From an uncultured Ignavibacteria bacterium (GTDB lineage Bacteria; Bacteroidota; Ignavibacteria; Tepidaquicellales; Tepidaquicellaceae), in NCBI GenBank assembly GCA_937974175.1, contig CALJIG010000014.1, positions 1 through 64,000 on the forward strand: a DNA stretch of 64,000 bases, read 5' to 3'. The position numbers and the translations under genes are program-made. Of the stretch, positions 51,299 through 60,916 are shown one piece after another. The notes beneath the pieces are model-generated. The model was not told the DNA's origin, did not search any database, and saw nothing but the letters and a program-made list of their open reading frames with translations. Within the stretch, counting starts at the first letter, position 1; the number at the start of each line of letters is the position of its first letter.

Positions 51299-52258
51299 TT
51301 ACTTCACCAGCATCATTTTCTTTGTAACAGCAAATCCATCAACTTCCATTTTATAATAATAAATTCCTGAAGATAAATCCTTACCATCGAAACTTATTTC
51401 AAAGCTGCCGGCCGGAGCGTATTGATTAACAATATCTTTCACTAATTTTCCCTGTGAATTATAAACACTAAGTTTAACTTCACCTGCTTTTTGAATATCA
51501 AATTTTATTTTTGTAGTGGGGTTGAAAGGGTTCGGATAATTCTGATACAAGCTATATTTTGCAGGTACAATATTACTAATCTGACTGATTGATACAGTCT
51601 GCTCTAAGCTGAAATTCTGATTAGGCAGTTCAGTTCCGAAAGTGTAATTTAATTTTATACCAAATACTGCAGTATTAGTAAAGCCAACTCTGTTAACTGT
51701 AACAGAGTACTCACCTTCAGCAACATTGGGGATAGAATAAGTTCCATCGCTTTTGCTGACAGCCCAGCTGACCATCATACCAAACGGAGTTTTTAAATAA
51801 ACGAGAGCATCTTTTAACGGCAGTCCATTGCTGTAAGATACTGTGCCTGAAATTATTCCTACGGCTGCTGCATTGTAAAGCTTTCTTACTTTTATATCTA
51901 AATTATTTTGTGATGTTGCTGCGATAATTTTAGTTGCAGTCTGCCAGTTATTTGTTCCTGGATAATAGCCGGGTACAAAATCTAAAGTTCCGGATGAATA
52001 AGCGAAGAGATAAACTGTATCACCCGCAGCAACGTTTGTAAGTGAGTAAGCGCCGCCTGCGCCGATATTTGCAGAATCAACTTTTAATAATTGATAACTT
52101 GGACGGATTAACTTGAATGCTTTTACATAGCCGCCTGCTGTTGGTGTTAAAAGTGTATCGTATAAAACCTTTCCGTCGAGAGTAACAGCCTTAGACTCTG
52201 ATGTAAAAAAAACTGCAGCAAAGAATAGAGGTAGAATATATAATAGAATTTTTTTCAT
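51299..52258 (-). CDS. Secreted carboxypeptidase-regulatory-like protein with C-terminal sorting domain
   Basis: The 319-residue protein has a signal peptide (ILLYILPLFFAAVFFTSESKA). Two Ig-like/carboxypeptidase-regulatory segments follow (LDGKVLYDTLLTPTAGGYVK and ISGTVSYSNGLPLKDALVYL, the latter followed by DGTYSIPNVAEGEYSVTV). The final ~85 residues start SLYQNYPNPFNPTTKIKFDI and end KKMMLVK, the type A sorting domain. It should be secreted and surface-anchored. It is 2 bp downstream of the next gene, forming a two-gene operon. Confidence 0.85.
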   Translation of the reverse strand: MKKILLYILPLFFAAVFFTSESKAVTLDGKVLYDTLLTPTAGGYVKAFKLIRPSYQLLKVDSANIGAGGAYSLTNVAAGDTVYLFAYSSGTLDFVPGYYPGTNNWQTATKIIAATSQNNLDIKVRKLYNAAAVGIISGTVSYSNGLPLKDALVYLKTPFGMMVSWAVSKSDGTYSIPNVAEGEYSVTVNRVGFTNTAVFGIKLNYTFGTELPNQNFSLEQTVSISQISNIVPAKYSLYQNYPNPFNPTTKIKFDIQKAGEVKLSVYNSQGKLVKDIVNQYAPAGSFEISFDGKDLSSGIYYYKMEVDGFAVTKKMMLVK

Positions 52259-52260
52259 TT

Positions 52261-53334
52261 TTATTTTATAAGAGTCATTACTTTTGAAATTGTGAATTCG
52301 CCTGCGGTTAGCCTGTAGTAATAAACTCCGCTTGAAAGATTGTTTGCGTTAAATGTAACCTGATAACTTCCTGCTTTTAAATTTTCATTTACTAAAGTCT
52401 GTACTTCTTTTCCAAGTGAATTGTAAACTGTAAGCTTCACTTCCGATGCAGAAGGAATGTCGAATGAAATTTTTGTAGCCGGATTGAACGGGTTAGGATA
52501 ATTTTGCTTTAGAATAAAATCAGCCGGCACTTCAGAACTTAAAGGATTTATAGCCGAAGGCTGCGCAGTCAACGTCATAAGTTCCCCGGGAAGAGTAAAT
52601 CTTACTGCCTGTCCTAATTGATTTAAATCTATTGTTTGAGATGGAGTAACACTTTTTACTACCCATTTATCCGATGCTATCCATACAGTATCAGGAATGC
52701 TTACGATGCTGATTGGCACAGGCGGAAGCGGTGGAATTGTAAGTAAATAACTGAGGTTTGGTGTTATCACAAATTTCTTTGCAGTATAACTTCCATTCAC
52801 AGTGTTCACAACTTCATCGTTTAATCTTCTGCCATCTGCCTTTATTCTTAAAGGATATGATGTACCGTTATAGACAACAGTAGTATCTCTTGTAAAAAGA
52901 CTGTAGTTTGTATTTACTGTCTGAGAAAATCTGTAAGTAGAGTACCATTGCTCCAGTGATTTTAAAAAATTCACAAGTCCTAACTGGCCGATAAAAGAAA
53001 CAGTATCCAGATTACCAAAGCTGAAATATACATATCCGTTCGTTCCCTGAAAATTATAATGACTTGTATCGGTTATCGCTCCCTGTTGTCCGATGTTAAC
53101 AAGATTTCTTCTGGAAAAAACGAAGCTTGCTGAAAGTCCCTGATACGTTCCGTTATTTGCAAAACTATCTATTCTGTAAGTTGATGCGCTTACTATAGGC
53201 TGATTTAATGAATCCAGCGGAGTGGATTTATAATACCATTTATAACCCGGAGCTGAAGGAAAATATGTGCTTGCATTCTGAGCGAAGGAAACACCTGAGG
53301 CAACGATAAAAAGCAAAAGGAAAAATCGTTTCAT
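52261..53334 (-). CDS. Secreted protein of unknown function with C-terminal sorting domain
   Basis: The 357-residue product has a signal peptide (FFLLLFIVASGVSFAQ) and a beta-rich middle section with no family I recognise (YFPSAPGYKWYYKSTPLDSL to WVVKSVTPSQTIDLNQLG). The C-terminal sorting domain begins ILKQNYPNPFNPATKISFDI and ends SKVMTLIK. It is the upstream member of a pair with the 51299 gene, suggesting that the two exported products work together. Confidence 0.8.
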   Translation of the reverse strand: MKRFFLLLFIVASGVSFAQNASTYFPSAPGYKWYYKSTPLDSLNQPIVSASTYRIDSFANNGTYQGLSASFVFSRRNLVNIGQQGAITDTSHYNFQGTNGYVYFSFGNLDTVSFIGQLGLVNFLKSLEQWYSTYRFSQTVNTNYSLFTRDTTVVYNGTSYPLRIKADGRRLNDEVVNTVNGSYTAKKFVITPNLSYLLTIPPLPPVPISIVSIPDTVWIASDKWVVKSVTPSQTIDLNQLGQAVRFTLPGELMTLTAQPSAINPLSSEVPADFILKQNYPNPFNPATKISFDIPSASEVKLTVYNSLGKEVQTLVNENLKAGSYQVTFNANNLSSGVYYYRLTAGEFTISKVMTLIK

Positions 53335-53456
53335 TTATAGTTAATTATAATTAATTAAAGTTAAAATTTATAACAGGAAAATAAGCTAATAAAATTCAAT
53401 TTTGAATATAATTTTACCTGCATAATCCCTATAATTGTAGTTCCAATCAAAAATTC

Positions 53457-54302
53457 ATGAAAATAGGCGATTACAATCTACATTCAGTACAAACAGGCTT
53501 GTTCAAGCTGGACGGCGGGGCAATGTTCGGTGTTGTTCCGAAAAATCTCTGGACAAAAACAAATCCAGCGGATGATATGAACAGAATAGATATGTGCACA
53601 CGCGCATTGCTGTTCGATAGCGGTAAAAGAAAAATATTAGTTGATACCGGAATAGGCTATAAGCTTGCAGAGAAAATTAACAAAATTTATGAAGTGGATT
53701 TTTCAAAATACACTCTTGAAAAATCTTTAAACGATATAGGCTTAACACGCGAAGATATAACTGATGTTTTACTTACACATCTGCATTTTGACCATGCCGG
53801 AGGCAATACTTATTATGATGAAGAGCATCAGCTGCAAATTGCTTTCCCGAATGCAACATATCACGTGCAGAAAAAGCACTATGAGTGGGCAATGAATCCT
53901 ACTGAGCGGGATAAGGCAAGCTTTTTCCCGGAGAATTATAAAATACTCGAGGATAAAAAAGTTTTAAAGTTTTATGACGGCGAAAGCAAGTTTGATGAAA
54001 TAATCTCACTACATCCTGTTGACGGTCATACTGCGCACATGCAATTAATAAAAGCATCGGACGGAGAGTCGACATTGTTTTATCTTGCTGATTTAATTCC
54101 AACTGCCGGGCACGTACCGCTTGCATATATAATGGGATACGATTTATTTCCGCTTACAACTCTTGAAGAAAAAAGAAAATATCTTAAAAATATTTCTGAA
54201 GAAAACTGGACTGTCTTTTTTGAGCATGACCCTTATAACGAAGCTGCGAAAATCGGCTTGGGTGATAAGGGATATTTTGTAAAAGAAAGATTTAACTTAT
54301 AA
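53457..54302 (+). CDS. Metallo-beta-lactamase-fold hydrolase
   Basis: This 281-residue MBL protein has the metal motif LLTHLHFDHAGG and further ligands in HPVDGHTAHMQ and FYLADLIPTAGH, ending with a terminal VFFEHDP histidine. The pattern fits the lactonase-like/YtnP-type or general MBL hydrolase group. The substrate is not predictable. It is 18 bp before a sodium:solute symporter gene and probably co-transcribed with it. Confidence 0.88.
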   Translation: MKIGDYNLHSVQTGLFKLDGGAMFGVVPKNLWTKTNPADDMNRIDMCTRALLFDSGKRKILVDTGIGYKLAEKINKIYEVDFSKYTLEKSLNDIGLTREDITDVLLTHLHFDHAGGNTYYDEEHQLQIAFPNATYHVQKKHYEWAMNPTERDKASFFPENYKILEDKKVLKFYDGESKFDEIISLHPVDGHTAHMQLIKASDGESTLFYLADLIPTAGHVPLAYIMGYDLFPLTTLEEKRKYLKNISEENWTVFFEHDPYNEAAKIGLGDKGYFVKERFNL

Positions 54303-54320
54303 AATTTTTAACAACACTGA

Positions 54321-55814
54321 ATGAAATTTTCCGTTCTTGATTATGCAATTGTAATAGTTTATCTGGTAGGAAGTATTCTCTTCGGCATTTACAAAGCCGG
54401 AAAAATAAAAAATACAAAGGATTATTTCCTTGGCGGCAAAAATATGTCGTGGTGGTCAGTAGGATTTTCAATTGTTGCCAGCGAGACAAGCACACTGACG
54501 TTCATTAGCATTCCCGGACTTGCATATAAAAGCAATATGATGTTCATGCAGCTTATCATAGGGTATTTTATAGGAAGGCTGCTTGTAACTTTTATTTTTA
54601 TCCCGGCATATTACAATGGAAATCTTGAAACTGCATACGATTTTTTAGGCAAGCGATTTGGTGAGATGCTCAGGAAAATCACTTCATCTACTTTTATTGT
54701 AACCAGAGTTCTTGCATCGGGCGTAAGGCTTTTTGCTACTGCAATCCCTGTGCATATCGTTACTGGTCTCGATTATCCCACAAGCATTGCAATAATCGGA
54801 GTAGCGACTTTAATATACACATATCTCGGCGGACTGAAGGCAGTGGTTGCAGTAGATGTAATACAGATGTTTATCTATATTGGCGGCGCAGTTTTTTCGA
54901 TGTATGTTATTCTTCATAATCTGCCAAACGGAGTTACCGATGTAATAACTTATGCCACTGCAAACGGACAGAATAAATTTCAGATCTTCAATTTTGCTTC
55001 ATTTAATTCATGGACTGAGTTTTTTGCTTCACCATATACTTTCATGGGAGCAATTCTCGGTGGTACGTTCCTTACAATGGCTTCGCACGGAACAGACCAG
55101 CTGCTTGTACAAAGATTATTAGGATGCAAAGATAAACGTGACAGCCAGAAGGCATTAGTGCTTGATGCGACGGTTATAGTAATACAGTTCGCTTTCTTTT
55201 TATTCTTAGGCTTATGTCTCTATGCTTTTTACGAAGGGAAAGCTTTTACAGCTCTTACATTCGGCTCGAACGGTCTGGCGCTTACTTCATCAGATGAAAT
55301 CTTTCCGAAGTTCATTGTAGAAAATCTACCGACCGGTATTATAGGATTAGTTATCGCAGGTATCTTAGCATCGGCTATGGGTACACTTTCATCGGCAATC
55401 AGCTCGCTTGCATCATCAACGTATCTTGATTTATTCAGGCGTTCTCATAAAGACCAGGATAATAAAAAAGAGGTTTTATATTCCAAGCTGTTTACATTGT
55501 TCTGGGGAGTTGTTTTAATCGGCGGCGCGATGCTGTTTACTGATACAAAAAATCCCGTTGTTGAACTGGGATTGAGTATTGCTTCGTTCACATACGGCGG
55601 TCTGCTCGGAACTTTTTTACTCGGAATTTTCTTTAAAAAGATAAACCAGTCAGAGGCAATATTAGGGTTTATAGCAGGTATAATGGTAATGGTTTATATT
55701 ATCAAGTTTACTACTATTGCTTATACCTGGTATATTATAATTGGAGTTGCAGTGACGCTTCTAGTCGCAAATTTATTCCATTTAGTTTTTCCATCGAAAC
55801 AAAGAATTAAATAA
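54321..55814 (+). CDS. Sodium:solute symporter (SSS family)
   Basis: This 497-residue membrane protein has about 13 helices. It contains DYFLGGKNMSWWSVGFSIVA and TSTLTFISIPGLAYKSN near the N-terminus, GLKAVVAVDVIQMFIYIGG, and ASHGTDQLLVQRLLGCKDKR with ILASAMGTLSSAISSLASST. These are LeuT-fold SSS motifs for sodium and substrate binding. The solute is unknown. The following Fe-S gene starts 4 bp after its stop. Confidence 0.92.
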   Translation: MKFSVLDYAIVIVYLVGSILFGIYKAGKIKNTKDYFLGGKNMSWWSVGFSIVASETSTLTFISIPGLAYKSNMMFMQLIIGYFIGRLLVTFIFIPAYYNGNLETAYDFLGKRFGEMLRKITSSTFIVTRVLASGVRLFATAIPVHIVTGLDYPTSIAIIGVATLIYTYLGGLKAVVAVDVIQMFIYIGGAVFSMYVILHNLPNGVTDVITYATANGQNKFQIFNFASFNSWTEFFASPYTFMGAILGGTFLTMASHGTDQLLVQRLLGCKDKRDSQKALVLDATVIVIQFAFFLFLGLCLYAFYEGKAFTALTFGSNGLALTSSDEIFPKFIVENLPTGIIGLVIAGILASAMGTLSSAISSLASSTYLDLFRRSHKDQDNKKEVLYSKLFTLFWGVVLIGGAMLFTDTKNPVVELGLSIASFTYGGLLGTFLLGIFFKKINQSEAILGFIAGIMVMVYIIKFTTIAYTWYIIIGVAVTLLVANLFHLVFPSKQRIK

Positions 55815-55818
55815 TAAA

Positions 55819-56262
55819 ATGTCGAAATTCGATAAGACATATACAAACGGCGAAGTAACGGTTTTCTGGAAGCCGGATTTATGCATTCACTCAACAAAGT
55901 GTTTCCATAGTCTTCCGGAAGTTTTTAATCCGAAAATAAGACCGTGGATTCAGTTAGATAAATCATCAACGGATAAAATAATAGAGACGGTGAAAAATTG
56001 CCCCTCAGGAGCTTTATCATTTAAAAATAACAGCGAAATCTTAAACGAAGAAAAGCAAATGGCAGAACCTTTAACAAACTCATCCGTAAGAATTGAAGTA
56101 ACAAATAGCGGACCTTTAATGGTCACAGGAAATTGCGTAATAATTAATAAAGACGGAACGGAAACAATAAAAGAAGGTAAGTTTGCATTGTGCAGATGCG
56201 GGCAATCCACAAGAAAACCCTTTTGTGACGGAACACATAAATCAATAACATTCGATTCTTGA
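55819..56262 (+). CDS. Divergent 4Fe-4S (Fer4_19) and CDGSH-type iron-sulfur protein
   Basis: The 147-residue protein fuses two small Fe-S modules. The first has Cys22, Cys28 and Cys61-Pro (LCIHSTKCFHSLPEVF and VKNCPSGALSF), as in Fer4_19. The second is a CDGSH motif with Cys125, Cys127, Cys136 and His140 (LCRCGQSTRKPFCDGTHKS), binding a [2Fe-2S] cluster. It is probably a redox or Fe-S transfer protein in the cytoplasm. It overlaps or abuts the next gene's leader and shares its transcript. Confidence 0.88.
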   Translation: MSKFDKTYTNGEVTVFWKPDLCIHSTKCFHSLPEVFNPKIRPWIQLDKSSTDKIIETVKNCPSGALSFKNNSEILNEEKQMAEPLTNSSVRIEVTNSGPLMVTGNCVIINKDGTETIKEGKFALCRCGQSTRKPFCDGTHKSITFDS

Positions 56263-56264
56263 AA

Positions 56265-56777
56265 ATGGAATCAGGCAGACCGTCTAAGGAGCAGATAGAT
56301 CACTACTATAAAACAAGCAGAAAGTACTTCGACTCGTTAGCTCTGAAATATCTGCAGGAAGACAAAGCATTTTATAACAACTATTTTGCTCATTATTATC
56401 ACGGCAAAACAAAAAAGAATTATCCTCCTCAAATAAAATTATTTCTCTTTGTAGGGATAATTTTTTTAATTGCTGCAGGTGTATTTGTATTAACTTTATT
56501 TTTACAAAAGGAACCGAAAGTATATTCACTTGAAAATAATATTACTGAAAAGAAACCGGTAAGTAACATTGAAAATTTATCAGAGAATCAATTAGACTCG
56601 ATGAATCTTTCTTACATAAAAACAGATTTTGATAAAGGAACATACTTCTATAATCTTGGTGAGTATGATAAAGCAAAACCATACTTCGAAAGTGTGGAAA
56701 GGACTGATAAGGATTATCAGTTTGCGCAGGATGTTTTGAAATCAATAGAGAGAAAAAAATCTGCTTTAAAAAAATAG
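56265..56777 (+). CDS. Membrane protein with cytosolic N-terminus and TPR-like C-terminus (paralogue 1)
   Basis: The 170-residue protein begins MESGRPSKEQIDHYYKTSRK and has a motif FDSLALKYLQEDKAFYNNYF. One membrane helix is near residues 63-82 (KLFLFVGIIFLIAAGVFVLT), and the C-terminal TPR-like pair is YFYNLGEYDKAKPYFESVER. ATG at 56265 is preferred over the TTG at 56259 because it matches the paralogue. No family recognised. It forms a tandem pair with the next gene. Confidence 0.7.
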   Translation: MESGRPSKEQIDHYYKTSRKYFDSLALKYLQEDKAFYNNYFAHYYHGKTKKNYPPQIKLFLFVGIIFLIAAGVFVLTLFLQKEPKVYSLENNITEKKPVSNIENLSENQLDSMNLSYIKTDFDKGTYFYNLGEYDKAKPYFESVERTDKDYQFAQDVLKSIERKKSALKK

Positions 56778-56783
56778 ATAAAT

Positions 56784-57365
56784 ATGGAAACAGGCAAACC
56801 TTCTAAAGAGCAGTTAGATTATTACTTTAAAACGAGCAGAAAATATTTTGACTCGCTTGCTTTGAAATATCAGCAGGAAGATAAAGCTTACTATGATAGT
56901 TTCATTGCGCCTTACTATAATAATCCGCTTATCCGTGCAAGGGGCACGGGCGGAATTAAAATATTTATATTTGTAACGGCATTTTTTATGATGAGTATGG
57001 GTATTCTTGCCTATGTTGTTCTTTCTCAAAAGGGAGTAACATTGAAAGACATTTTTGTATTTGAAGATGAACCCGATGAAACTGAAGTAATGTATGAAAC
57101 TGTTACAACTACTGAGAAAAAGATATCACCGGAGTCTAAGGAGTTTGATAAATTTGATACACTTGCAGTTTCATATCTTAAATCTGATTTTGAAAAGGGA
57201 ACATATTACTACGGCAGAAAAAAATATGAGATGGCAGAAGAGTATCTGAAAAAGATTGAAAAGAAGGATAAAGATTATATCCCTGCGCAGGAAGTGCTGA
57301 AGATGATATCAAAAGAAAAGAATGACCGTTCTGCAAGAAAAAAATCTATAGAAAAAATAAATTAA
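56784..57365 (+). CDS. Membrane protein with cytosolic N-terminus and TPR-like C-terminus (paralogue 2)
   Basis: This 193-residue paralogue of the preceding gene begins METGKPSKEQLDYYFKTSRK and keeps FDSLALKYQQEDKAYYDSFI. One membrane helix is IFIFVTAFFMMSMGILAYVV, and the C-terminal TPR-like segment is YLKSDFEKGTYYYGRKKYEM. The shared architecture suggests hetero-oligomers. It is 19 bp upstream of the M16 peptidase gene. No function can be assigned. Confidence 0.7.
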   Translation: METGKPSKEQLDYYFKTSRKYFDSLALKYQQEDKAYYDSFIAPYYNNPLIRARGTGGIKIFIFVTAFFMMSMGILAYVVLSQKGVTLKDIFVFEDEPDETEVMYETVTTTEKKISPESKEFDKFDTLAVSYLKSDFEKGTYYYGRKKYEMAEEYLKKIEKKDKDYIPAQEVLKMISKEKNDRSARKKSIEKIN

Positions 57366-57384
57366 TACTAACAACATAAAACTA

Positions 57385-60303
57385 ATGTTTAAAAAAAGAC
57401 TAACAGCACCCCTCATTTTACTTATTCTATTTGTTTTTAGTCACGCATACGCTCAGACTTTAACTTATCAGTCATATCCGAATGATCCGTTGAATGCGAG
57501 AATTTATAAACTGGATAACGGACTTACAGTTTATATGACTGTGTATAAGGATTCACCAAGGATACAGACTTTTATCGCAGTCCGCGCAGGAAGCAAGAAT
57601 GACCCCGAATATGCAACGGGTCTTGCTCACTACCTTGAGCATATGCTTTTTAAAGGCACAGATAAATTCGGTTCAAAAGACTGGGCTAAAGAAAAGCCTT
57701 TGATAGAAGAGATTGTACGTCTATATGATGTCTATAAAAAAACAACAGGTGACGATGCAAGAAAAAAAGTTTATCATCAGATAGATAGTATTTCAAACTT
57801 AGCTTCAAAATATGCAATTGCAAATGAGTATGATAAAATGCTTGCTTCTATAGGAGCAACGGGAACGAATGCATTTACATCAAATGAGCAGACAGTTTAT
57901 ACAAATGACATTCCGTCTAATCAGCTTGAAAAATGGCTGACAATAGAAGGTGAGAGATACAGAAATCCTGTTATGAGATTATTTCATACAGAGCTTGAAG
58001 TTGTATATGAAGAGAAGAACCGCTCATTAGATAACGGTAACTCAAAAGCATGGGAAGCGCTTTTTGCGGGATTGTTTCCTACTCATCAATACGGAACGCA
58101 GACAACAATCGGTACAATCGAGCATTTAAAAAATCCACCGCTAAGCGACGTAATAAAATATTACAATACTTATTACGTACCAAATAACATGGCATTGTGT
58201 TTATCGGGTGATTTTGATCCTGATGAAGCAATCAAAATGATTCAGGCAAAGTTCGGCTCATTGCCTTCTAAAGAAGTGCCCGAGTTTAAAGTTGCAGAAG
58301 AAAAACCCATCACTTCTCCCGTTGTAAAAGAAGTTTTCGGTCCTGATGCAGCAGCTCTTTTCATGGGATACAGATTTGAAGGCGCAGATTCTAAAGATGC
58401 AGATATATTACAATTGTTAGGCAACGTTTTATTTAACGGCAATGCAGGACTTATAGATTTTAATCTTAATCAGCAGCAAAAAGTTTTAACCGGTTATGCC
58501 GGAGCAAATATATTAAAAGATTACTCTTATTTATTTTTATACGGAAAGCCGAGAGAAGGACAATCATTAGAGGAAGTAAAAGAACTGCTGCTTTCACAAA
58601 TTGAATTATTAAAGCAGGGAAAATTTTCTGATGATCTTGTTTCTTCTATTATAACGGATTATAAGCTGCAGCAGACTAAAAAATTTGAATCAAACAGAGA
58701 CAGGGCATTTGCATTTGTAGATGCATTTATTCTTGGCGAAGACTGGGAAAAAGCATTTACACAGATTGACAGATTATCAAAAATTACAAAGCAGGATATC
58801 GTAGATTTTGCAAATAAACACCTTACCAATAATTATGTAGCTGTATTTAAAAGAACAGGTGAAGATAAAAATATTGTGAAGGTAATTAAACCGCAGATTA
58901 CTCCCGTTGATGTAAACCGTGATGCAGAATCCGATTTCGTGAAGAACTTAATTGCAACTCCTTCACCTGATGTGAAACCTGTATTCATCGATTTCAAAAA
59001 AGATATACAGGAGCTTCAGCTGCAAAATAAAGTACCGGTATATTATTTAAAGAATAACGAGAACGGAACATTTAATCTTGAGTTCATTACTGAAATCGGA
59101 ACGAACAACGACAGAAGGCTTGGACTTATAAGTTATCTTGAATATCTCGGTACTTCAACACAGACAGCCGAGCAATTAAAAGAAGCTTTTTATAAAATAG
59201 GCTGCAGTTATTCAATCAGTTCATCAAATAATAAAGTAGTTTATTCTCTATCAGGATTAAGCGAAAATTTTTCTAAGGCTCTGGATTTATTTGCAGGACT
59301 TATAAATGATGCAAAGCCTGATGAAGCAGCCTTACAAAATTTAATATCAGATATTTTAAAATCACGTAAAGATGCTAAGCTCAGCAAGAATGCAATTATC
59401 TCTGCAATGACTCAGTATGGTACATACGGACCGAAGTCTCCTTTCACAAATATTTTATCCGAGGCAGAATTAAAAAGCCTGAACGCAGCAGAGCTTGTGA
59501 CATATTTAAAAACAATTCCGCAGTATCAATATAAAATTCATTACTACGGACCTGAGTCTACTGATAACCTAGTAAGCACATTAAATGCAAAATTAAAAAA
59601 TGATGTGCTCACTCCTGCACCTGCACCGGTAGATTATACTGAACTATCTGAAAACAAAAACACAGTGTTTGTGGTAAACTATGATATGGTTCAGGCAGAA
59701 ATACAAATGCTTTCTAAAGGCGCAGATACTTACGATAAAAACCTTGCTCCTTACGTAACGATATTTAATGATTATTTCGGAGGAGGAATGTCGTCAGTAG
59801 TATTTCAGGATATGCGCGAATCAAAGGCGCTGGCATATTCTGTTTACTCCGTTTACCGCTCACCAAGACAGCTTGATGAACCTTATTCAGTGTATGCATA
59901 CATTGGTACTCAGGCAGATAAACTTAATGAAGCAATGAATGGTATGAACGCTTTGCTGAACGAAATGCCTGAGAATGAGTCATTCTTTAATGCCTCTAAA
60001 GATGCTGTGATAAAGCAGATACAATCTGAAAGAATAACAAAGAATGCAATACTTGATTACTATGAAACATCTCGAAAGAAAGGGCTTGATTACGATATAC
60101 GTCAGGAGATATATAATACTGTGCCCGGTATATCATTAGAACAGCTGAAAAATTTTCATAACCAATATATTAAAGGAAAAAAGTTTAATATAATGGTACT
60201 TGGCGATAAGAATAAGATAGATAAATCTGTGCTTGAAAAATTCGGTACCGTAAAATACTTATCGCTTGAAGATATTTTCGGTTACGGCGAAGTAAGCAAC
60301 TAA
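57385..60303 (+). CDS. M16-family zinc metallopeptidase (two-repeat, periplasmic)
   Basis: The 972-residue protein has a signal peptide (LILLILFVFSHAYAQ) and the inverted zinc motif H82-x-x-E85-H86 in GLAHYLEHMLFKGT, with the third ligand in ELEVVYEEKNRSL. The C-terminal half is a second, catalytically silent M16 repeat (DYFGGGMSSVVFQDMRESKA and following). Length and pattern match the pitrilysin-like class that degrades short peptides. It probably acts in the periplasm. Confidence 0.93.
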   Translation: MFKKRLTAPLILLILFVFSHAYAQTLTYQSYPNDPLNARIYKLDNGLTVYMTVYKDSPRIQTFIAVRAGSKNDPEYATGLAHYLEHMLFKGTDKFGSKDWAKEKPLIEEIVRLYDVYKKTTGDDARKKVYHQIDSISNLASKYAIANEYDKMLASIGATGTNAFTSNEQTVYTNDIPSNQLEKWLTIEGERYRNPVMRLFHTELEVVYEEKNRSLDNGNSKAWEALFAGLFPTHQYGTQTTIGTIEHLKNPPLSDVIKYYNTYYVPNNMALCLSGDFDPDEAIKMIQAKFGSLPSKEVPEFKVAEEKPITSPVVKEVFGPDAAALFMGYRFEGADSKDADILQLLGNVLFNGNAGLIDFNLNQQQKVLTGYAGANILKDYSYLFLYGKPREGQSLEEVKELLLSQIELLKQGKFSDDLVSSIITDYKLQQTKKFESNRDRAFAFVDAFILGEDWEKAFTQIDRLSKITKQDIVDFANKHLTNNYVAVFKRTGEDKNIVKVIKPQITPVDVNRDAESDFVKNLIATPSPDVKPVFIDFKKDIQELQLQNKVPVYYLKNNENGTFNLEFITEIGTNNDRRLGLISYLEYLGTSTQTAEQLKEAFYKIGCSYSISSSNNKVVYSLSGLSENFSKALDLFAGLINDAKPDEAALQNLISDILKSRKDAKLSKNAIISAMTQYGTYGPKSPFTNILSEAELKSLNAAELVTYLKTIPQYQYKIHYYGPESTDNLVSTLNAKLKNDVLTPAPAPVDYTELSENKNTVFVVNYDMVQAEIQMLSKGADTYDKNLAPYVTIFNDYFGGGMSSVVFQDMRESKALAYSVYSVYRSPRQLDEPYSVYAYIGTQADKLNEAMNGMNALLNEMPENESFFNASKDAVIKQIQSERITKNAILDYYETSRKKGLDYDIRQEIYNTVPGISLEQLKNFHNQYIKGKKFNIMVLGDKNKIDKSVLEKFGTVKYLSLEDIFGYGEVSN

Positions 60304-60387
60304 AAAATCTTTTTTTCTTTGCTTTTTTAAATGGAACTGTTTCCAAATATTGTTGTATAATTTCTCGTGGGATTTTATTAAAATACA

Positions 60388-60405
60388 TAAAATCCCCGGA
60401 TTTTA
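60388..60405. promoter_or_regulatory. TAAAATCC/GGATTTTA inverted repeat 30 bp upstream of the 60435 gene
   Basis: A perfect 8-bp-arm palindrome with a CC centre between the M16 and 60435 genes. It could be an operator or part of a weak terminator; no T-run follows. Confidence 0.3.
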
Positions 60406-60423
60406 AATTATTAATAAAAGAAA

Positions 60424-60428
60424 AGGAG
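60424..60428 (+). promoter_or_regulatory. Strong Shine-Dalgarno AGGAG before the 60435 gene
   Basis: AGGAG lies six bases ahead of the ATG. Nearly all other starts in the window lack such a sequence, so this supports efficient translation of the small secreted protein. Confidence 0.7.
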
Positions 60429-60434
60429 TAGTAA

Positions 60435-60833
60435 ATGAAAAAAGTCCTACTATTTGTATTACTTGTAGTTGCTTCAATGACTTTATCCCAGTCATTAAAA
60501 GCTCAATCTCTTTATTTTTGTGAAAGCGTTGACGCAGACGGATATCCTATCGGTGAAAGCACGGTTTTCACAATTCCATCAGCCGGCGGTTACTTAAATA
60601 TGCTTGTAAGATTACCTTACACTGCAGATGTAACATCCGTCAGATATGAAATCTACAAAGTAGATCCATACGGTTCAGAGTCCTACGATAATACAATTTA
60701 TCAGGATGTAGAAAGAAGCTGGGTTTGGTTCTGGAAACAGGTAACATTTTACAAAACCGGAAATTATAATGTTTACGTCTATGATGCAAACAATTATTTA
60801 TTAACATCCGGAACAGTAAAAATAAAATACTGA
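60435..60833 (+). CDS. Small secreted protein of unknown function
   Basis: The 132-residue product has a signal peptide (VLLFVLLVVASMTLSQSLKA) and an aromatic, beta-rich mature domain (SLYFCESVDADGYPIGESTV, VTSVRYEIYKVDPYGSESYD, WVWFWKQVTFYKTGNYNVYV). The order of strands resembles an immunoglobulin-like fold but no family is recognised. It has a rare strong AGGAG and its own terminator, so it is probably highly expressed as a single gene. Confidence 0.75.
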   Translation: MKKVLLFVLLVVASMTLSQSLKAQSLYFCESVDADGYPIGESTVFTIPSAGGYLNMLVRLPYTADVTSVRYEIYKVDPYGSESYDNTIYQDVERSWVWFWKQVTFYKTGNYNVYVYDANNYLLTSGTVKIKY

Positions 60834-60859
60834 TAACATTAATGTTTCTATTCAATATC

Positions 60860-60884
60860 AGCCGGACTATGTCCGGCTTTTTTA
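60860..60884 (+). terminator. Rho-independent terminator after the 60435 gene
   Basis: AGCCGGAC (60860-60867) pairs with GTCCGGCT (60871-60878) around a TAT loop, followed by a T-run to 60883. Confidence 0.92.
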
Positions 60885-60916
60885 TTTAAACAAATTTATA
60901 TCTTCCCATTTTAATC

